Below, piece after piece: positions 41,996 to 51,891 of a stretch of 64,000 nucleotides of DNA; positions within the stretch are counted from its first letter, which is position 1; every line of letters begins with the position of its first letter. Below the pieces are notes generated by a model that worked only from the letters and a program-made list of their open reading frames with translations, was not told where the DNA came from and did no database searches. The translations under genes and the position numbers were made by a program. This stretch comes from Nostoc sp. 'Peltigera membranacea cyanobiont' 210A (GTDB lineage: Bacteria; Cyanobacteriota; Cyanobacteriia; Cyanobacteriales; Nostocaceae): positions 514,350 through 578,349 of the forward strand of contig NZ_NOLJ01000004.1 of the NCBI RefSeq assembly GCF_002246015.1, read 5' to 3'.

Positions 41996-42817
41996 ATGAA
42001 GAGATTAATTAAAGGTCTGCGCGAATTTAAATCTAGCTATTTTTCGACACATCAACAATTATTTGAGCAACTTTCACAGGGTCAAAAGCCCAGAGTATTA
42101 TTTATTACCTGTTCTGATTCGCGCCTCGATCCAAATCTAATTACACAAGCCCAAGTTGGTGAATTATTTGTCATTCGCAATGCAGGTAACATCATTCCAC
42201 CGTATGGGGCAAGTAATGGCGGTGAAGGTGCGACAATTGAATATGCTATTCAAGCTTTAGATATTCGCCAAATTATTATTTGCGGTCACTCTCATTGCGG
42301 TGCAATGAAAGGATTAATGAAGTTACACAATCTCAGCGATGAAATGCCGCTCGTACATGATTGGCTTAAATATGCAGAGGCAACTCGAAGGCTAGTTATA
42401 GACCATTACAGTCACTACGATGAAGAAGAACTGCTAGAGATTATAATTGCCGAAAATGTTCTTACTCAAATTGAAAATTTGCGGACATATCCAGTGATTC
42501 ACTCTAAGCTTTATCAGGGAGAACTCAGCATTTATGCTTGGATTTATCACATCGAAACAGGAGAAGTTTTCGCATACGATCCCCAGAAACATGCTTATGT
42601 TTTGCCTCAAACTCAGCTTCCAGAATCAGAAATAGATGAGTCCTTCAGGGTTCAGCTTCCAAATACTAATGGAGCAGTGAATTCCCCTCAAACCCAGCAC
42701 GATGATGGTCAATCTTATGAGAAAGTGTCTATTTCTGCATTTGAGTGGTTTCCAATGAAACGCCTTTCTCCAGAGCAGATGGAGCGAATTTATCGAGGTT
42801 CAAATAATGGAAGTTGA
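41996..42817 (+). CDS. ccaA: beta-carbonic anhydrase CcaA (carboxysomal)
   Basis: A 273-aa enzyme that interconverts bicarbonate and CO2; in beta-carboxysomes CcaA supplies CO2 to Rubisco and binds CcmM. Zinc ligands and catalytic residues are present: Cys39 and Asp41 (ITCSDSRLDP), His98 and Cys101 (CGHSHCGAM), with Arg43 paired to Asp41. The fold is followed by a C-terminal extension (~195-273) ending EQMERIYRGSNNGS, which matches the end of the Synechocystis CcaA I recall. Family length and arrangement agree. The gene stands alone, without ccm neighbours, as is common in Nostoc-type genomes. Confidence 0.95.
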   Translation: MKRLIKGLREFKSSYFSTHQQLFEQLSQGQKPRVLFITCSDSRLDPNLITQAQVGELFVIRNAGNIIPPYGASNGGEGATIEYAIQALDIRQIIICGHSHCGAMKGLMKLHNLSDEMPLVHDWLKYAEATRRLVIDHYSHYDEEELLEIIIAENVLTQIENLRTYPVIHSKLYQGELSIYAWIYHIETGEVFAYDPQKHAYVLPQTQLPESEIDESFRVQLPNTNGAVNSPQTQHDDGQSYEKVSISAFEWFPMKRLSPEQMERIYRGSNNGS

Positions 42818-43171
42818 AAGATGAAAAATAGAATTTAAAACATTTTCTTAGAGGGTTGGGGGTGAGGTTTTTGTACCTTATTCAACTGAAAACCGCTATA
42901 TATTGCACCCAACTGATAACCTCTATATTCCTTACTTTTATTTACAGTAGATTGCAAGTTAATGAAGTAGAAAAATACCCCTCCCTAACCCTCCCCTTAG
43001 AAAGGGGAGGGAACAAGATTTCTTATTTCCCTCCTTTTTTATAAGGGGGGATTAAGAGGGGTAATTTGACTTGTTGTGTACACCGTAGGCTTGTGGGGAG
43101 GGGGAGGGTTTGCTTTACTCAAATGCGGGGTGGGGTTCTTTATTTTTGATTTATCCAAAAGGTCTATTCTT
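42818..43171. other. repeat-rich intergenic region
   Basis: A 354-base gap between ccaA and the BON lipoprotein gene (convergent). It holds a strong hairpin (42989-43011) and further C-rich/G-rich repeats to about 43135. No gene is seen. Confidence 0.6.
42989..43011. repeat. C/G-rich inverted repeat
   Basis: A 10-bp stem, CCCTCCCCTT (42989-42998) with AAGGGGAGGG (43002-43011) and a 3-base loop, between convergent genes. It could act as a terminator for both transcripts but has no T-run; it belongs to the dispersed C/G-rich class. Confidence 0.7.
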
Positions 43172-43630
43172 TTATGGCTTTTTCACACTATCAACTTTTG
43201 CTTCTAGCTTCACTGTCTTCACACCTTGAACTTCTTTAGCTAAGGTTTCAGCTTTCTTGAGTTCTTCAGCAGAAGCGGCTGTACCTTTGAGGATAATTTC
43301 ACCTTCTTTGTTTTCAACTTGTAACTTGTTGCCTGGTAAACCTTTATTCAACTTTGCGCTAACTTCAGTTTTTAAATCGCTCTTAGCTTTTGTTGCTGCC
43401 GTTTTTTCAGCATCGGTTTTAACTTTCGTACCTGTATTAGCTGCTAAGGGAGTAGCTTGTGTTTCTGGAACTTTGGCAGTTTGATTTGTCTGCGAAGCTG
43501 GTTTTGCTGGTGCTTGGGCGGCTTCATTAGTTGTGCTAGGAGTTTCTGAACCAGTTTTAGGAGCCTCTTGGCAGCCAAAAGTACCAACTACCAAAATGCT
43601 ACTAACTACTAATAGAATTAGCTTTTTCAT
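43172..43630 (-). CDS. BON-domain lipoprotein
   Basis: A 152-aa protein. The signal sequence MKKLILLVVSSILVVGTFGC ends at Cys20, the likely lipidation site. Residues ~25-85 are a flexible Thr/Ala/Pro/Gln-rich linker (APAKPASQTNQTAKVPETQA). The C-terminal ~65 residues form a BON domain (DLKTEVSAKLNKGLPGNKLQ, VENKEGEIILKGTAASAEEL), a fold that binds phospholipid or periplasmic partners (OsmY-like). It likely sits at the outer membrane or periplasmic side. It is convergent with ccaA and its upstream region (43631-44097) is otherwise empty. Confidence 0.85.
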   Translation of the reverse strand: MKKLILLVVSSILVVGTFGCQEAPKTGSETPSTTNEAAQAPAKPASQTNQTAKVPETQATPLAANTGTKVKTDAEKTAATKAKSDLKTEVSAKLNKGLPGNKLQVENKEGEIILKGTAASAEELKKAETLAKEVQGVKTVKLEAKVDSVKKP

Positions 43631-44097
43631 TATCTATCTCCGAATTGAGTACTTGAAGCGGTTAATTGAGGTGTGTGTGATGATGAGGAGCAAATTTAAA
43701 AAAACAATTAAAAGTGAAGTAGCAAAAGTGCTTAAGCAATAACTCAGGTTACTGAAAATTGAAATTTGGACGATTTCTTGAACCTAAGATTTTGCACCTA
43801 GTTTTGAGAAATGCCAATTCAATTGTTCTGACGGCTGATAACCAGGATGGCTTTACACACAGTCTCTGGCTCTCGATGAATTTAATGTAGATGCTGAGTA
43901 GCTGTTTTGATGGTAGACTATGCCACTGCACAGTAGTGACTCGATGTTATCAGATTTGAGTCAATTTGGCGATGTCTATGACGAATTTCAAACTTCAGCC
44001 TTTTTGCAATCCTGTATAAGCATTCTTACCATCAAAATGTTACTTTATAAAACTATGGCTTACTTACAATGCCTTAAATATCAGGAAATATTAGTCA
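43631..44097. other. intergenic region upstream of the exonuclease gene
   Basis: A 467-base gap between the divergent BON and RNase D-like genes. Small frames here (e.g. 43681-43742, 43920-44120) are short, poorly composed and lack supporting features. It should contain promoters for both neighbours. Confidence 0.5.
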
Positions 44098-45018
44098 ATG
44101 CCCTACCTTACTTCGGCTAGCGAAATTCGTGCTATTGTCGCTGAATATACAAACGCTAAAACACTGTGGATAGATACAGAAGTCGCTGACTATAAAAGTC
44201 GTAATCCCCGATTATCGCTGATTCAGGTATTAGATAATCCTCAAGATATGAGTGGCGATCGCGTCTATCTTTTAGATGTATTAGACCAGCCTACTATTAT
44301 AGCTGAATTTATTGATAAAATTATGATAAATTCTGCGATTGAAAAAGTTTTTCACAACGCCAGTTACGATCTAAAATTTCTCGGTAGCAAGAAAGGCAAA
44401 AATATTACTTGCACTTTGGAAATGGCCAAAAAAATTCCCTACTATCTTTTGCCATTACCCAACTACCAACTCAAGACAATAGCTACAGCACTTTGTAGCT
44501 TTAATAATATCGATAAACAAGAACAAAAAAGTGATTGGGCAAAACGCCCTCTGACTGAAGAACAGATAGAGTATGCTTACCTAGACTGCATTTATCTTGC
44601 TCAAATTCACCTAAACTTGTTAGACTTACAAGCCCAAGCCAGCCCCGAACCTGCAACAGAAAACTTAAGATCGCTAAGTACTAGATACTCGCAAGTTGAG
44701 CAGCAATGGAAATTGTTGAATTCAGAATTTGAGCATTTGCAAGAACGTATAAAAAAAGCCATGCAGGCTCAGGATATATCAGAAACTTATGATTATAAGC
44801 TGACTAGTTATGAACGGACTACAATCAAAGCTGCATTTACAGAATTGGCACACCTAGCACAAAATCAAGGTATTAATTTAGATTTTCCGATTACGCTAAC
44901 TCAGAAACTCCAAAAAGATTTAGGGCAAAATCTAGAACAATTGTCTGTAGATATTGACAAAAATACCTCTTGGCGGTTAATTCCTAAAACTCAAGAGAGT
45001 GAAGCTGAGGATGAGTAA
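44098..45018 (+). CDS. RNase D-like 3'-5' exonuclease (DEDD family)
   Basis: A 306-aa protein. The DEDDy exonuclease residues are visible: D and E in LWIDTEVADYK (ExoI), D in VFHNASYDLKFLG (ExoII), and Y..D in IEYAYLDCIYLAQIHL (ExoIII). The domain covers residues ~1-180; the C-terminal ~125 residues are a helical extension (LSTRYSQVEQQWKLLNSEFE) unlike the HRDC domain of E. coli RNase D. Such enzymes trim stable RNA 3' ends or degrade single-stranded nucleic acids. The C-terminal part is rich in Gln and Leu and may be coiled coil. The ATG at 44098 is the natural start. Confidence 0.87.
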   Translation: MPYLTSASEIRAIVAEYTNAKTLWIDTEVADYKSRNPRLSLIQVLDNPQDMSGDRVYLLDVLDQPTIIAEFIDKIMINSAIEKVFHNASYDLKFLGSKKGKNITCTLEMAKKIPYYLLPLPNYQLKTIATALCSFNNIDKQEQKSDWAKRPLTEEQIEYAYLDCIYLAQIHLNLLDLQAQASPEPATENLRSLSTRYSQVEQQWKLLNSEFEHLQERIKKAMQAQDISETYDYKLTSYERTTIKAAFTELAHLAQNQGINLDFPITLTQKLQKDLGQNLEQLSVDIDKNTSWRLIPKTQESEAEDE

Positions 45019-45251
45019 ATTGTTCATCAGGCTACAAATGTCAGAATTTATAGAGTTATTGTGAAGAATAAATATTGAAATTTAATAATTCTTGCCTCCT
45101 CCCTTCTCTAATAAATCTATAAAATATTAGGGAAATTTGTCAATTAACTTTAAAGGGCTATCAAAAGTTAGAATAGTTATTGAGCTAAAGAATTAAAATC
45201 TAGATTTTGGTACTAATTCCATTCAGGTATTATGGCAGTTTATATTAACTT

Positions 45252-46094
45252 ATGAGACGGCGTTTATTTGGGCAAAAGCGAACAAGGGTAAATACTTTAT
45301 TTACCATAGCTATTTTTACTACATTGACCGCAACTAGCAGTATTTCTTGTAGTAAGAATGACAATGTATTAGTAACAGAAATAGGAGTTAGTCAACCTAG
45401 CCGTAGTTCAGCTACAACTTCCAATGGTGGGGAATTTTATCTTCAGGGAAAGAATCAGCATTTAAACGGCGACTTGCAAGCTGCGATCGCTTCTTATAGT
45501 AAGGCAATTAGTCAAAATTCTCAATATGGCGCTGCCTACAACGCGCGGGGACTAGCCTACTTCGATTTGGGAGACAAGGAAAAAGCGATCGCAGATTACA
45601 ATCAAGCACTCCGCATCAACCCTAATGATGCCGAAGCCCACAATAACTTAGGAAATGCCCGCGCCTCACTAGGAAACAACAGAGAAGCAGTTAAAGATTA
45701 CAGTGAAGCGATTCGCCTCAATCCCAACTATGCCGAAGCTTATAATAACCGGGGAAATGCCCGCGCCACCAATGGAGACAAAAAAGGGGCAATAGACGAT
45801 CTCGATCAAGCAATTCTTCTTAACCCCAAATATGCGATCGCTTATAATAACCGAGGAAATGCCCGTGCTGCCAATGGAGATGCCAAGGGTGCGATCGCAG
45901 ATTACAATCAAGCCATTCGCCTCAATCCTAACTTTGCTCCTGCCTACAATAACCGAGGAAATGCCCGCGCCACCAATGGAGACAAACAGGGGGCGCTCAA
46001 GGACTTACAACAAGCAGCAAACATTTTTCAAAGTCAAGGTAACAACGATTTATACCAACAAGTGATGAATAACATCAAAGAACTTGGACAGTAG
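45252..46094 (+). CDS. TPR-repeat lipoprotein
   Basis: A 280-aa exported protein. The N-terminal ~33 residues form a signal peptide ending in Cys33 (TSSISC), a probable lipobox though not canonical. After a Ser/Thr-rich linker, about six TPR motifs of 34 residues run to residue ~265 (AYNARGLAYFDLGDKEKAIADY; AYNNRGNARATNGDKKGAIDDL; AYNNRGNARAANGDAKGAIADY). Several repeats are almost identical at protein and DNA level, indicating recent duplication. It should act as a protein-binding scaffold in the periplasm. No function-specific partner is adjacent. Confidence 0.9.
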   Translation: MRRRLFGQKRTRVNTLFTIAIFTTLTATSSISCSKNDNVLVTEIGVSQPSRSSATTSNGGEFYLQGKNQHLNGDLQAAIASYSKAISQNSQYGAAYNARGLAYFDLGDKEKAIADYNQALRINPNDAEAHNNLGNARASLGNNREAVKDYSEAIRLNPNYAEAYNNRGNARATNGDKKGAIDDLDQAILLNPKYAIAYNNRGNARAANGDAKGAIADYNQAIRLNPNFAPAYNNRGNARATNGDKQGALKDLQQAANIFQSQGNNDLYQQVMNNIKELGQ

Positions 46095-46181
46095 CAGAGG
46101 GGCAGGGAGCAGGGGAGTAGGGGAGCAGGGGGGAAATTCCTCTCCTCTGTATCCTTTTCCCTGCACCCCTGCCTCTTTACC

Positions 46182-46221
46182 CAATGACAAATGACAAATG
46201 ACAAATGACAAATGACAAAAT
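46182..46221. repeat. short tandem heptamer repeat (ATGACAA)n
   Basis: About five tandem copies of ATGACAA lie between the TPR gene and actP, overlapping the last bases upstream of the actP stop. The same repeat class, inverted (GGTCATT/TGTCATT), forms 53563-53605 at the start of the MprF-like gene. Confidence 0.85.
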
Positions 46222-47789
46222 TACATCCCAGAACCAATGTGAATGCGATCCTCGACTTCCGCAAACTTTTCTAGTGCTTCCTGTTCAGTACTCAATAGTG
46301 AAACGACAATCGCCACAATAAACGCCAGTGGGATACTGATTAATCCAGGATTTTTTAGAGGAAAGGGTGCAGAAGCGTGCTTGAGAATCGTTACTTGAAT
46401 AGTAGGTGATAAATAAATCAGTACTAAAGAGGAGACAGTTCCTACTAACATACTTGCAACCGCACCATTGGTTGTAAAGCGTCGCCAAAGCATGGATAAG
46501 AGTAACGCTGGGAAGTTTGCACTCGCAGCGATCGCAAATGCTAAACCTACCATATAGGCTACGTTTTGTCCTTTAAACAAGATACCCAGAAATATTGCCA
46601 CTAATCCCAAAAGCATTGTCGCACCACGAGCCACCTTCAATTGTTCTGACTCGTCAGCATGGCCAGAGCGCACCACATTTACCCATAAATCATGAGACAG
46701 TGCAGCCGCACCTGAGAGTGTCAACCCAGCGACAACAGCCAAAATAGTTGCAAAAGAAACAGCGGCGATAAAGCCTAAGAAAGCATCACCACCGAGAAAT
46801 TCTGCCAACATCGGCGCAGCCATGTTACCACCAGTACCAATTTTCTCAATGGCATCTTTACCTACCAGTACCATCGCTCCAAAGCCCAGAATGAAGGTAA
46901 GGAGATAAAAAACGCCAATAATAGCTGTGGCGTAAGTAACAGAGAGTCGCGCTGCTTTGGCGTCGGGTACTGTATAGAAACGCATTAGGATGTGGGGTAA
47001 TCCAGCAGTGCCGAACATCAACGACATCCCTAAAGAGATAGCATCCAAGGGGTTAGAAACCAGTTTGCCTGGAGCTAATACACCTGTATACTTTTCAGAT
47101 GCAGCGGCGAAAAGAGCAAGTGGGTTAAAGCCAAATCGCGCCAGTACCAAGATAGCTAGTAAAATAGTTCCGGCGAGCAACAAAACTGCTTTGATAATTT
47201 GTACCCAAGTGGTGGCAATCATCCCGCCAAAAATCACATAAGCCATCATCACACAACCGACGATGACCACAGCTAATTCATAATCAAAGCCAAACAGCAG
47301 TTTGATTAATTCCCCAGCACCTACCATCTGGGCAATTAAGTAAAAGCTAATTACTACTAGCGTTCCAATTGCAGATGCAATACGTACAGGTTTTTGCTGC
47401 AAGCGAAAAGCCACTACATCAGCAAAAGTGTATTTACCTAAGTTACGTAGTGGTTCGGCAATTAGGAACATGACAATCGGCCAGCCCACCAAGAAGCCGA
47501 TAGAATAAATTAAGCCGTCAAAGCCGTTGAGTGCCACCAGCCCCGCGATACCTAAAAAGCTAGCTGCACTCATGAAGTCTCCAGCCAAGGCCAGCCCATT
47601 TTGGAAACCGCTAATTTTACCGCCAGCTGTATAGAACTGTGCCGTATTTTTGGTAAGCTTTGCCGCCCAATAGGTAATGCCTAAAGAACTTACAACAAAC
47701 AGAAAAAAGAAAGCGATCGCCAACGGGTTAAACTTACCAAGACTGGTAATATCCGCCGCTAGTGGCAGATCGAACCACACACTATTCAT
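46221..47789 (-). CDS. actP: acetate/cation symporter ActP
   Basis: A 522-aa sodium:solute symporter with about 13 transmembrane helices. It matches the acetate permease ActP: the first helices ([20 protein letters not shown]), [20 protein letters not shown] with [11 protein letters not shown], and [15 protein letters not shown]. ActP imports acetate and other short monocarboxylates. The small DUF485 gene (47927-48202) lies upstream on the same strand, 137 bases away, the standard yjcH-actP partner arrangement. In cyanobacteria it may scavenge acetate or glycolate; uptake substrates are not proven here. Confidence 0.92.
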   Translation of the reverse strand: MNSVWFDLPLAADITSLGKFNPLAIAFFFLFVVSSLGITYWAAKLTKNTAQFYTAGGKISGFQNGLALAGDFMSAASFLGIAGLVALNGFDGLIYSIGFLVGWPIVMFLIAEPLRNLGKYTFADVVAFRLQQKPVRIASAIGTLVVISFYLIAQMVGAGELIKLLFGFDYELAVVIVGCVMMAYVIFGGMIATTWVQIIKAVLLLAGTILLAILVLARFGFNPLALFAAASEKYTGVLAPGKLVSNPLDAISLGMSLMFGTAGLPHILMRFYTVPDAKAARLSVTYATAIIGVFYLLTFILGFGAMVLVGKDAIEKIGTGGNMAAPMLAEFLGGDAFLGFIAAVSFATILAVVAGLTLSGAAALSHDLWVNVVRSGHADESEQLKVARGATMLLGLVAIFLGILFKGQNVAYMVGLAFAIAASANFPALLLSMLWRRFTTNGAVASMLVGTVSSLVLIYLSPTIQVTILKHASAPFPLKNPGLISIPLAFIVAIVVSLLSTEQEALEKFAEVEDRIHIGSGM

Positions 47790-47926
47790 GCTTTTTTGGT
47801 TTAGGATTTTGAATTTGGGACTAGAAATTGCTAATAGCTAATTCGCCTTACTCAGTGCTGAGTGAGTCAAATACTACTCAGCACGGGCTAAACGCCCCGC
47901 TAACAGCACTTTTAACTCAGCACTCT

Positions 47927-48202
47927 TCACTTGCGTGTCAGCCTTGCGATTTGGTCGTCGTAACTACTATTTGCCCAACGCACATAGATAAAAATTAATA
48001 CCCATGCTGAGACAATTACCAGCGCCCCTAGTAAAATTCCCAGGCTCAGACCAGGAACTACTAATGACCCCAGCAGGGGCTTATTGAACGCGATTAATAG
48101 GATAAAGCCGAAGTAAATAAACATCATGGCTCCAGTCAGAATCAAGGATACCCGCCAACGTTCAGCGGCGAGAGCCTGGAGAGCCTTTGTGCGATCGTTC
48201 AT
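47927..48202 (-). CDS. DUF485 small membrane protein (YjcH-like)
   Basis: A 91-aa protein with two hydrophobic helices (SLILTGAMMFIYFGFILLIAF and LGILLGALVIVSAWVLIFIY) and a conserved N-terminal ALAAERWRVS. Its family, DUF485, is almost always found just upstream of actP and is thought to assist acetate permease function. It is first in the likely two-gene operon; the region upstream (48203-48726) is AT-rich with no further gene. Confidence 0.9.
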   Translation of the reverse strand: MNDRTKALQALAAERWRVSLILTGAMMFIYFGFILLIAFNKPLLGSLVVPGLSLGILLGALVIVSAWVLIFIYVRWANSSYDDQIARLTRK

Positions 48203-48726
48203 GTCTTCCTTTAGGTTGAGAAGATTAGGTCAGATTGTCTCATTGAAGCTGATTTCTGCGTAATTTTCTTAAAGATTATTAGTAAATCTATTGCTACATC
48301 AGGTAATAAAATTAACTTTGCAAAGTGATATACCCAAATAACAAGACAATAGCGACTCTGTTTTGAGTCAGAGAAACATAAAACTATAGATGCAGTTAGA
48401 CACAAATAAACCTCATCTATCTGTGATTTGTGATTCTGCACATATTAAGTGCTTTATTATACATTTAAATTAAGTCGGTAGCTAATAAATTAAGTTTTTA
48501 GATACTAAAAAATAAAATAAATACGTAGTTATTACGAGGTTTTAAAATCCTTAAAGTGTTATGAACTACTTTTTTTAAGCTATAAAATCAACTGAGATTA
48601 ATAAAAGTAGTAAATTTTAATTTATAAAATATACCAAAAATTACAGTAGCAGCTTAAGTAGTTAGTTTAGCAAAATTTATACCATTGTTTTATCATTACA
48701 CAGATAGGGCATTACCAAAATTTAGT
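48203..48726. other. AT-rich intergenic region adjoining an IS
   Basis: A 524-base gap between yjcH and the IS left end. It is about 70% A+T. One 76-codon minus frame (48211-48441) has no support. Near the IS end I could not identify the rest of the gene at 50132-51538. Confidence 0.5.
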
Positions 48727-48749
48727 GGTTCTTCAGTACTTACTATGCT
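48727..48749 (+). repeat. ISL3-type IS left terminal inverted repeat
   Basis: 23 bases pairing with 50139-50161 with two mismatches; the first 13 bases (GGTTCTTCAGTAC) match exactly. Confidence 0.92.
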
Positions 48750-48887
48750 AAATTATTAGCTGCGAAGGTTAAAAAGTATAAAGAATTGCATAAAATATTT
48801 AGTAAAACTTTTGACATAATTGACTTAGGACGCAGATTCATTATTAACTGTAAGTACTAGAAAAGTATTTTTTGTCTATTTACAGTT

Positions 48888-50135
48888 ATGAACAGGAAAC
48901 AAAATATTAAAATACTAACAGAGCTTCTAGATTTAAAAGATGTGAAAGTTATATCACATCGCCTTCATGTCGGGATAGGAATGATTTTACAAATAGAATC
49001 AATAAAATCATACAGTACTTGTCCTCGCTGTGGTACAAAAAGCCATAGATTACATCAAAATCATCGATACATTGTTAAAGATTTACCTTTCGGTGAGAAA
49101 CCAGTATTTTTAGAAATAAATAGAAGACAATTCAAATGCGAAGAATGTAAAAAACCCTTTAGTGAGAATTTAGATTTCGTGAGCCAGAAAAGAACTTATA
49201 CAAAACGGCTGGCACACAAGATAATACAAGAGGTAGTAGAAAACGATATCCACAGTGTAGCTGATCAAGGGATAGTGACAACAGAAGAAATAGAAAGAAT
49301 GTTAAAAGACGCTTCGCTTGAATTATCTGATGACAAACCTTCTCTGATAAAAAGACTTGGAATCGATGAGATAGCTCTGGTTAAGGGCAAGGGTAATTAC
49401 TGCGCCGTACTAATAGATTTAGATACATCTAAGCTAGTAACTATTTTAAATGGGCGCACGCAAGAAGTAGTGAAGGAAACCCTTTTAGAATGGGGATATG
49501 AGGTCTTAGAACAAATTGAGGAAGTGAGTATAGATTTGTGGGTTGGTTATAAAAACGTTGTCACAGAATTAATGCCCAATGCTCAAGTAGTAGCAGATAG
49601 ATTTCATGTAATGACACAGATTAATAAAGAATTAGATACACAGAGAAAACGAGAGAAACGGAGTCTAGAAGAATTAATTAAAAAAGCGCAATTATCAGCA
49701 CAAAAAGCTGAATATGAAAAACTTTTATCGGGATTAAAAAATAGTAAGTACGTTTTACTTAAAAATGAGTCAGACTTAAATGAAGAGCAAATAAATAAAC
49801 TTTCTGAAGTCAAGAATGTATCTCCTGTCTTAAAAGAAATGCATGAATTAAAAGAAAAATTTAGAAAGATTTTTAATAAGACAGATAATTGGTATCCGGG
49901 AGTTTTTAAACTCGGTATGTGGTTATCGAAAGCTAAAAAATATTTTCCCAAGAGTAACAATACTATTATCCGTTGGTTTGATGAGATAATTGCTTACTTT
50001 GATAATGGGACAAGTAGTGGTGCTGTGGAAGGTATTAATAACAAGATCAAGTTGATTAAACGTTCCGGTTATGGATTTAGAAACTTTGACAATTTCCGAG
50101 TTAGATGCTTATTGAATTGGCATTTTAACTATTAG
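48888..50135 (+). CDS. ISL3-family transposase
   Basis: A 415-aa transposase. The N-terminal zinc-binding region has Cys pairs CPRCGTKSH and CEECKKPF, then a helix-turn-helix stretch. The DDE catalytic core shows D in KRLGIDEIALVKGKGNYCA, VSIDLWVGYKN, VVADRFHVMTQI, and E in GAVEGINNKIKLIKRSGYG FRNFDNF-type C-terminal signature of ISL3/IS204. The length (usual 400-440) and intact motifs suggest it is potentially active. It starts 139 bases inside the left repeat. Confidence 0.95.
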   Translation: MNRKQNIKILTELLDLKDVKVISHRLHVGIGMILQIESIKSYSTCPRCGTKSHRLHQNHRYIVKDLPFGEKPVFLEINRRQFKCEECKKPFSENLDFVSQKRTYTKRLAHKIIQEVVENDIHSVADQGIVTTEEIERMLKDASLELSDDKPSLIKRLGIDEIALVKGKGNYCAVLIDLDTSKLVTILNGRTQEVVKETLLEWGYEVLEQIEEVSIDLWVGYKNVVTELMPNAQVVADRFHVMTQINKELDTQRKREKRSLEELIKKAQLSAQKAEYEKLLSGLKNSKYVLLKNESDLNEEQINKLSEVKNVSPVLKEMHELKEKFRKIFNKTDNWYPGVFKLGMWLSKAKKYFPKSNNTIIRWFDEIIAYFDNGTSSGAVEGINNKIKLIKRSGYGFRNFDNFRVRCLLNWHFNY

Positions 50136-51538
50136 TTAAGCATACTATGTACTGAAGAACCAACAGAAATAAGTTTGCTATAATATTCCGTTTTGGCATA
50201 AATGCTGATAATACTATCACCAACTGCAAAGAAAGTACCTTCTTGCTCATCTTTAGAAAATTGCAAATTTGGGTATTTAGCAGCAGCTTCATCAGCAGTC
50301 ATGGCTTTGACTTCCATTTGATCTGGCAATAGTCCAGTAGAACCAATGTAAAATACTAAGGGAGATATTTTATCTTGATAGATATTTTCTGCATATTGTT
50401 CTAACTTTTTATTTGCCACTGTTAAAGCTGCAACCATTTCCTCTTTGTCTATCTGCTTACCAGTTTGTTTATCCTGCAATAACTGCGCCAAACTATCAGC
50501 ACCAACTTTCTGAAGAATACCTCCAACAATACCATTTTGCTCAAGCCCAAGAAAATCATCAAAAATTGGTTTCATCAATTCGTCAACTTTTGTAATTTTG
50601 GTACGTGATGACAGCAATCTGTGCCTAACAGCGACATTCTGATTAAATGTCATCTCGAAACTTGGCTTAATGATAATTTCTCCAGTTTCTTCGTCATAAA
50701 GACGATACATTCTATTGAGAAACTTGTTAGCAGAAGGTAACTTACTCAGGTTTAGAATATCTTGACTGCCGATATCGATTTTATAACTCAATTTTGATTC
50801 AATAGTACCATTAGCTAAAGCTTCGCTGATGTCAGTGTATTCGTTGGTTGTAGGAAAGTTGATGTAAGTATTCTTAGACAGATAGTGCTTTTTAAACTCA
50901 TCTAACTGTGCCTCGATAAATACATCTGATTCCTTTTTCAAGTGAGCGCAAATAATACTAGTCAGTACTTTAATTTCTGCCAGTTCATTGAATAGTCCAT
51001 CAATACTGCTGTAACGACTATTAGCAGCTACAAGTGGCAAGTTATCTAACTGAATCGTATATTCTGATCGGAAGTCAAATTCTTCTGCGTCCAGTATGCC
51101 TTTTTGTTTGAGTAAATCAAAGGCTTTTTTATTGCTAATTTTGACTTGTAATGATTTTACGTTTATTTTGCCGTCACTTACAATCGTGTAATTATTAAAA
51201 GTGTTGAGGTCATTTACTAACAAGCCTGCTACTTCAATAGTAGGAGTTTGGTCTTCAAACTTGGCAAGTTTAACTCTACGCTTGACAAGCATATTGATAG
51301 TAGCAGCGTTGCGGCTAAACTGAAACTCGCCCATGTCAACGTACTCAGCATTATCTATATATTCTGTTGTTAACCAAGGTTGTAACAGTTCTCCATTTTC
51401 GTTTCTAACACCTCTAATACGCTTAACACCTGTTCTTTGATAATGTTCTTGTAAGTGCTTAATATTGATGATAATGTTATTGCAGTATTGTCCAAAAATT
51501 TGGATTAATTCTACTAGAGAAAATTTATTGTCGCTCAT
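50132..51538 (-). CDS. hypothetical protein with IS-derived C-terminus
   Basis: A 468-aa soluble protein I do not recognise. It begins MSDNKFSLVELIQIFGQYCN behind a good ribosome site (AAGGTGG); the body is mixed alpha/beta (LAEIKVLTSIICAHLKKESD, RLYDEETGEIIIKPSFEMTF, LVFYIGSTGLLPDQMEVKAM). No enzyme motif or membrane segment is visible. The IS right end lies at 50139-50161, inside the frame, so the final ~9 residues (GSSVHSMLN or close) and the stop are encoded by the IS, not by the original gene. The native C-terminus has therefore been replaced, and function may be altered. Neighbours do not suggest a role. Confidence 0.78.
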   Translation of the reverse strand: MSDNKFSLVELIQIFGQYCNNIIINIKHLQEHYQRTGVKRIRGVRNENGELLQPWLTTEYIDNAEYVDMGEFQFSRNAATINMLVKRRVKLAKFEDQTPTIEVAGLLVNDLNTFNNYTIVSDGKINVKSLQVKISNKKAFDLLKQKGILDAEEFDFRSEYTIQLDNLPLVAANSRYSSIDGLFNELAEIKVLTSIICAHLKKESDVFIEAQLDEFKKHYLSKNTYINFPTTNEYTDISEALANGTIESKLSYKIDIGSQDILNLSKLPSANKFLNRMYRLYDEETGEIIIKPSFEMTFNQNVAVRHRLLSSRTKITKVDELMKPIFDDFLGLEQNGIVGGILQKVGADSLAQLLQDKQTGKQIDKEEMVAALTVANKKLEQYAENIYQDKISPLVFYIGSTGLLPDQMEVKAMTADEAAAKYPNLQFSKDEQEGTFFAVGDSIISIYAKTEYYSKLISVGSSVHSMLN

Positions 51539-51891
51539 ATTGCCACCTTGCGAATAAAGGTCAATAATCTTTTATAGCAACGGTTATTGAAGTCTATTAA
51601 TATTCCAAAATAAACTGTTCTTACCGTGCGAAATTTAATGGTAAGTTCGTGGACGATTGAGGGTTTAAGTTTAAACGCAGAGTATAGCGCAGAGGAGCGC
51701 AAAGTTTGTTTGAGTCTATTCGCTAGGAATTTAGGCAACGCGAAGAACAGCCTTGCCTAAGTTATAGTACAATTGTATCACACAAAGGGCAAGTTGTGTA
51801 GGCGTAGCCCCTAGTAGATATCGCTGTGCAATGAGGTGTTATAGTATAAAGCAATTCAGTCAAAATCATTGCGACTTTTTTGAGTCCACAT
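51539..51891. other. intergenic region with dispersed short repeats
   Basis: A 353-base gap. A 67-codon minus-strand frame (51535-51738) overlaps the next gene's start by 4 bases but contains repeat-type sequence (CGCAGAGTATAGCGCAGAGG at about 51676-51695) and has no recognisable features, so I do not credit it. No other feature. Confidence 0.5.

Larger units (their letters stand above)
48727..50161 (+). mobile_element. ISL3-family insertion sequence
   Basis: A 1435-bp element with 23-bp terminal inverted repeats: left 48727-48749 (GGTTCTTCAGTACTTAC TATGCT without the space) and right 50139-50161, matching at 21 of 23 positions when reverse-complemented. It encodes one transposase of the ISL3 family and has no other gene. 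No 8-bp target duplication is visible (left flank AATTTAGT, right flank AACAGAAA), so the element may have been rearranged or inserted by a deletion-associated event. Its AT-rich composition contrasts with the neighbourhood. Confidence 0.93.

Noticed and set aside
43920..44120. 66-codon frame before the RNase D-like gene
   Set aside because: Overlaps the start of the real gene in another frame and has no supporting features.
51535..51738. 67-codon frame overlapping the start of the hypothetical gene by 4 bases
   Set aside because: The overlap looks like translational coupling, but the frame contains repeat-type sequence and no recognisable protein features.
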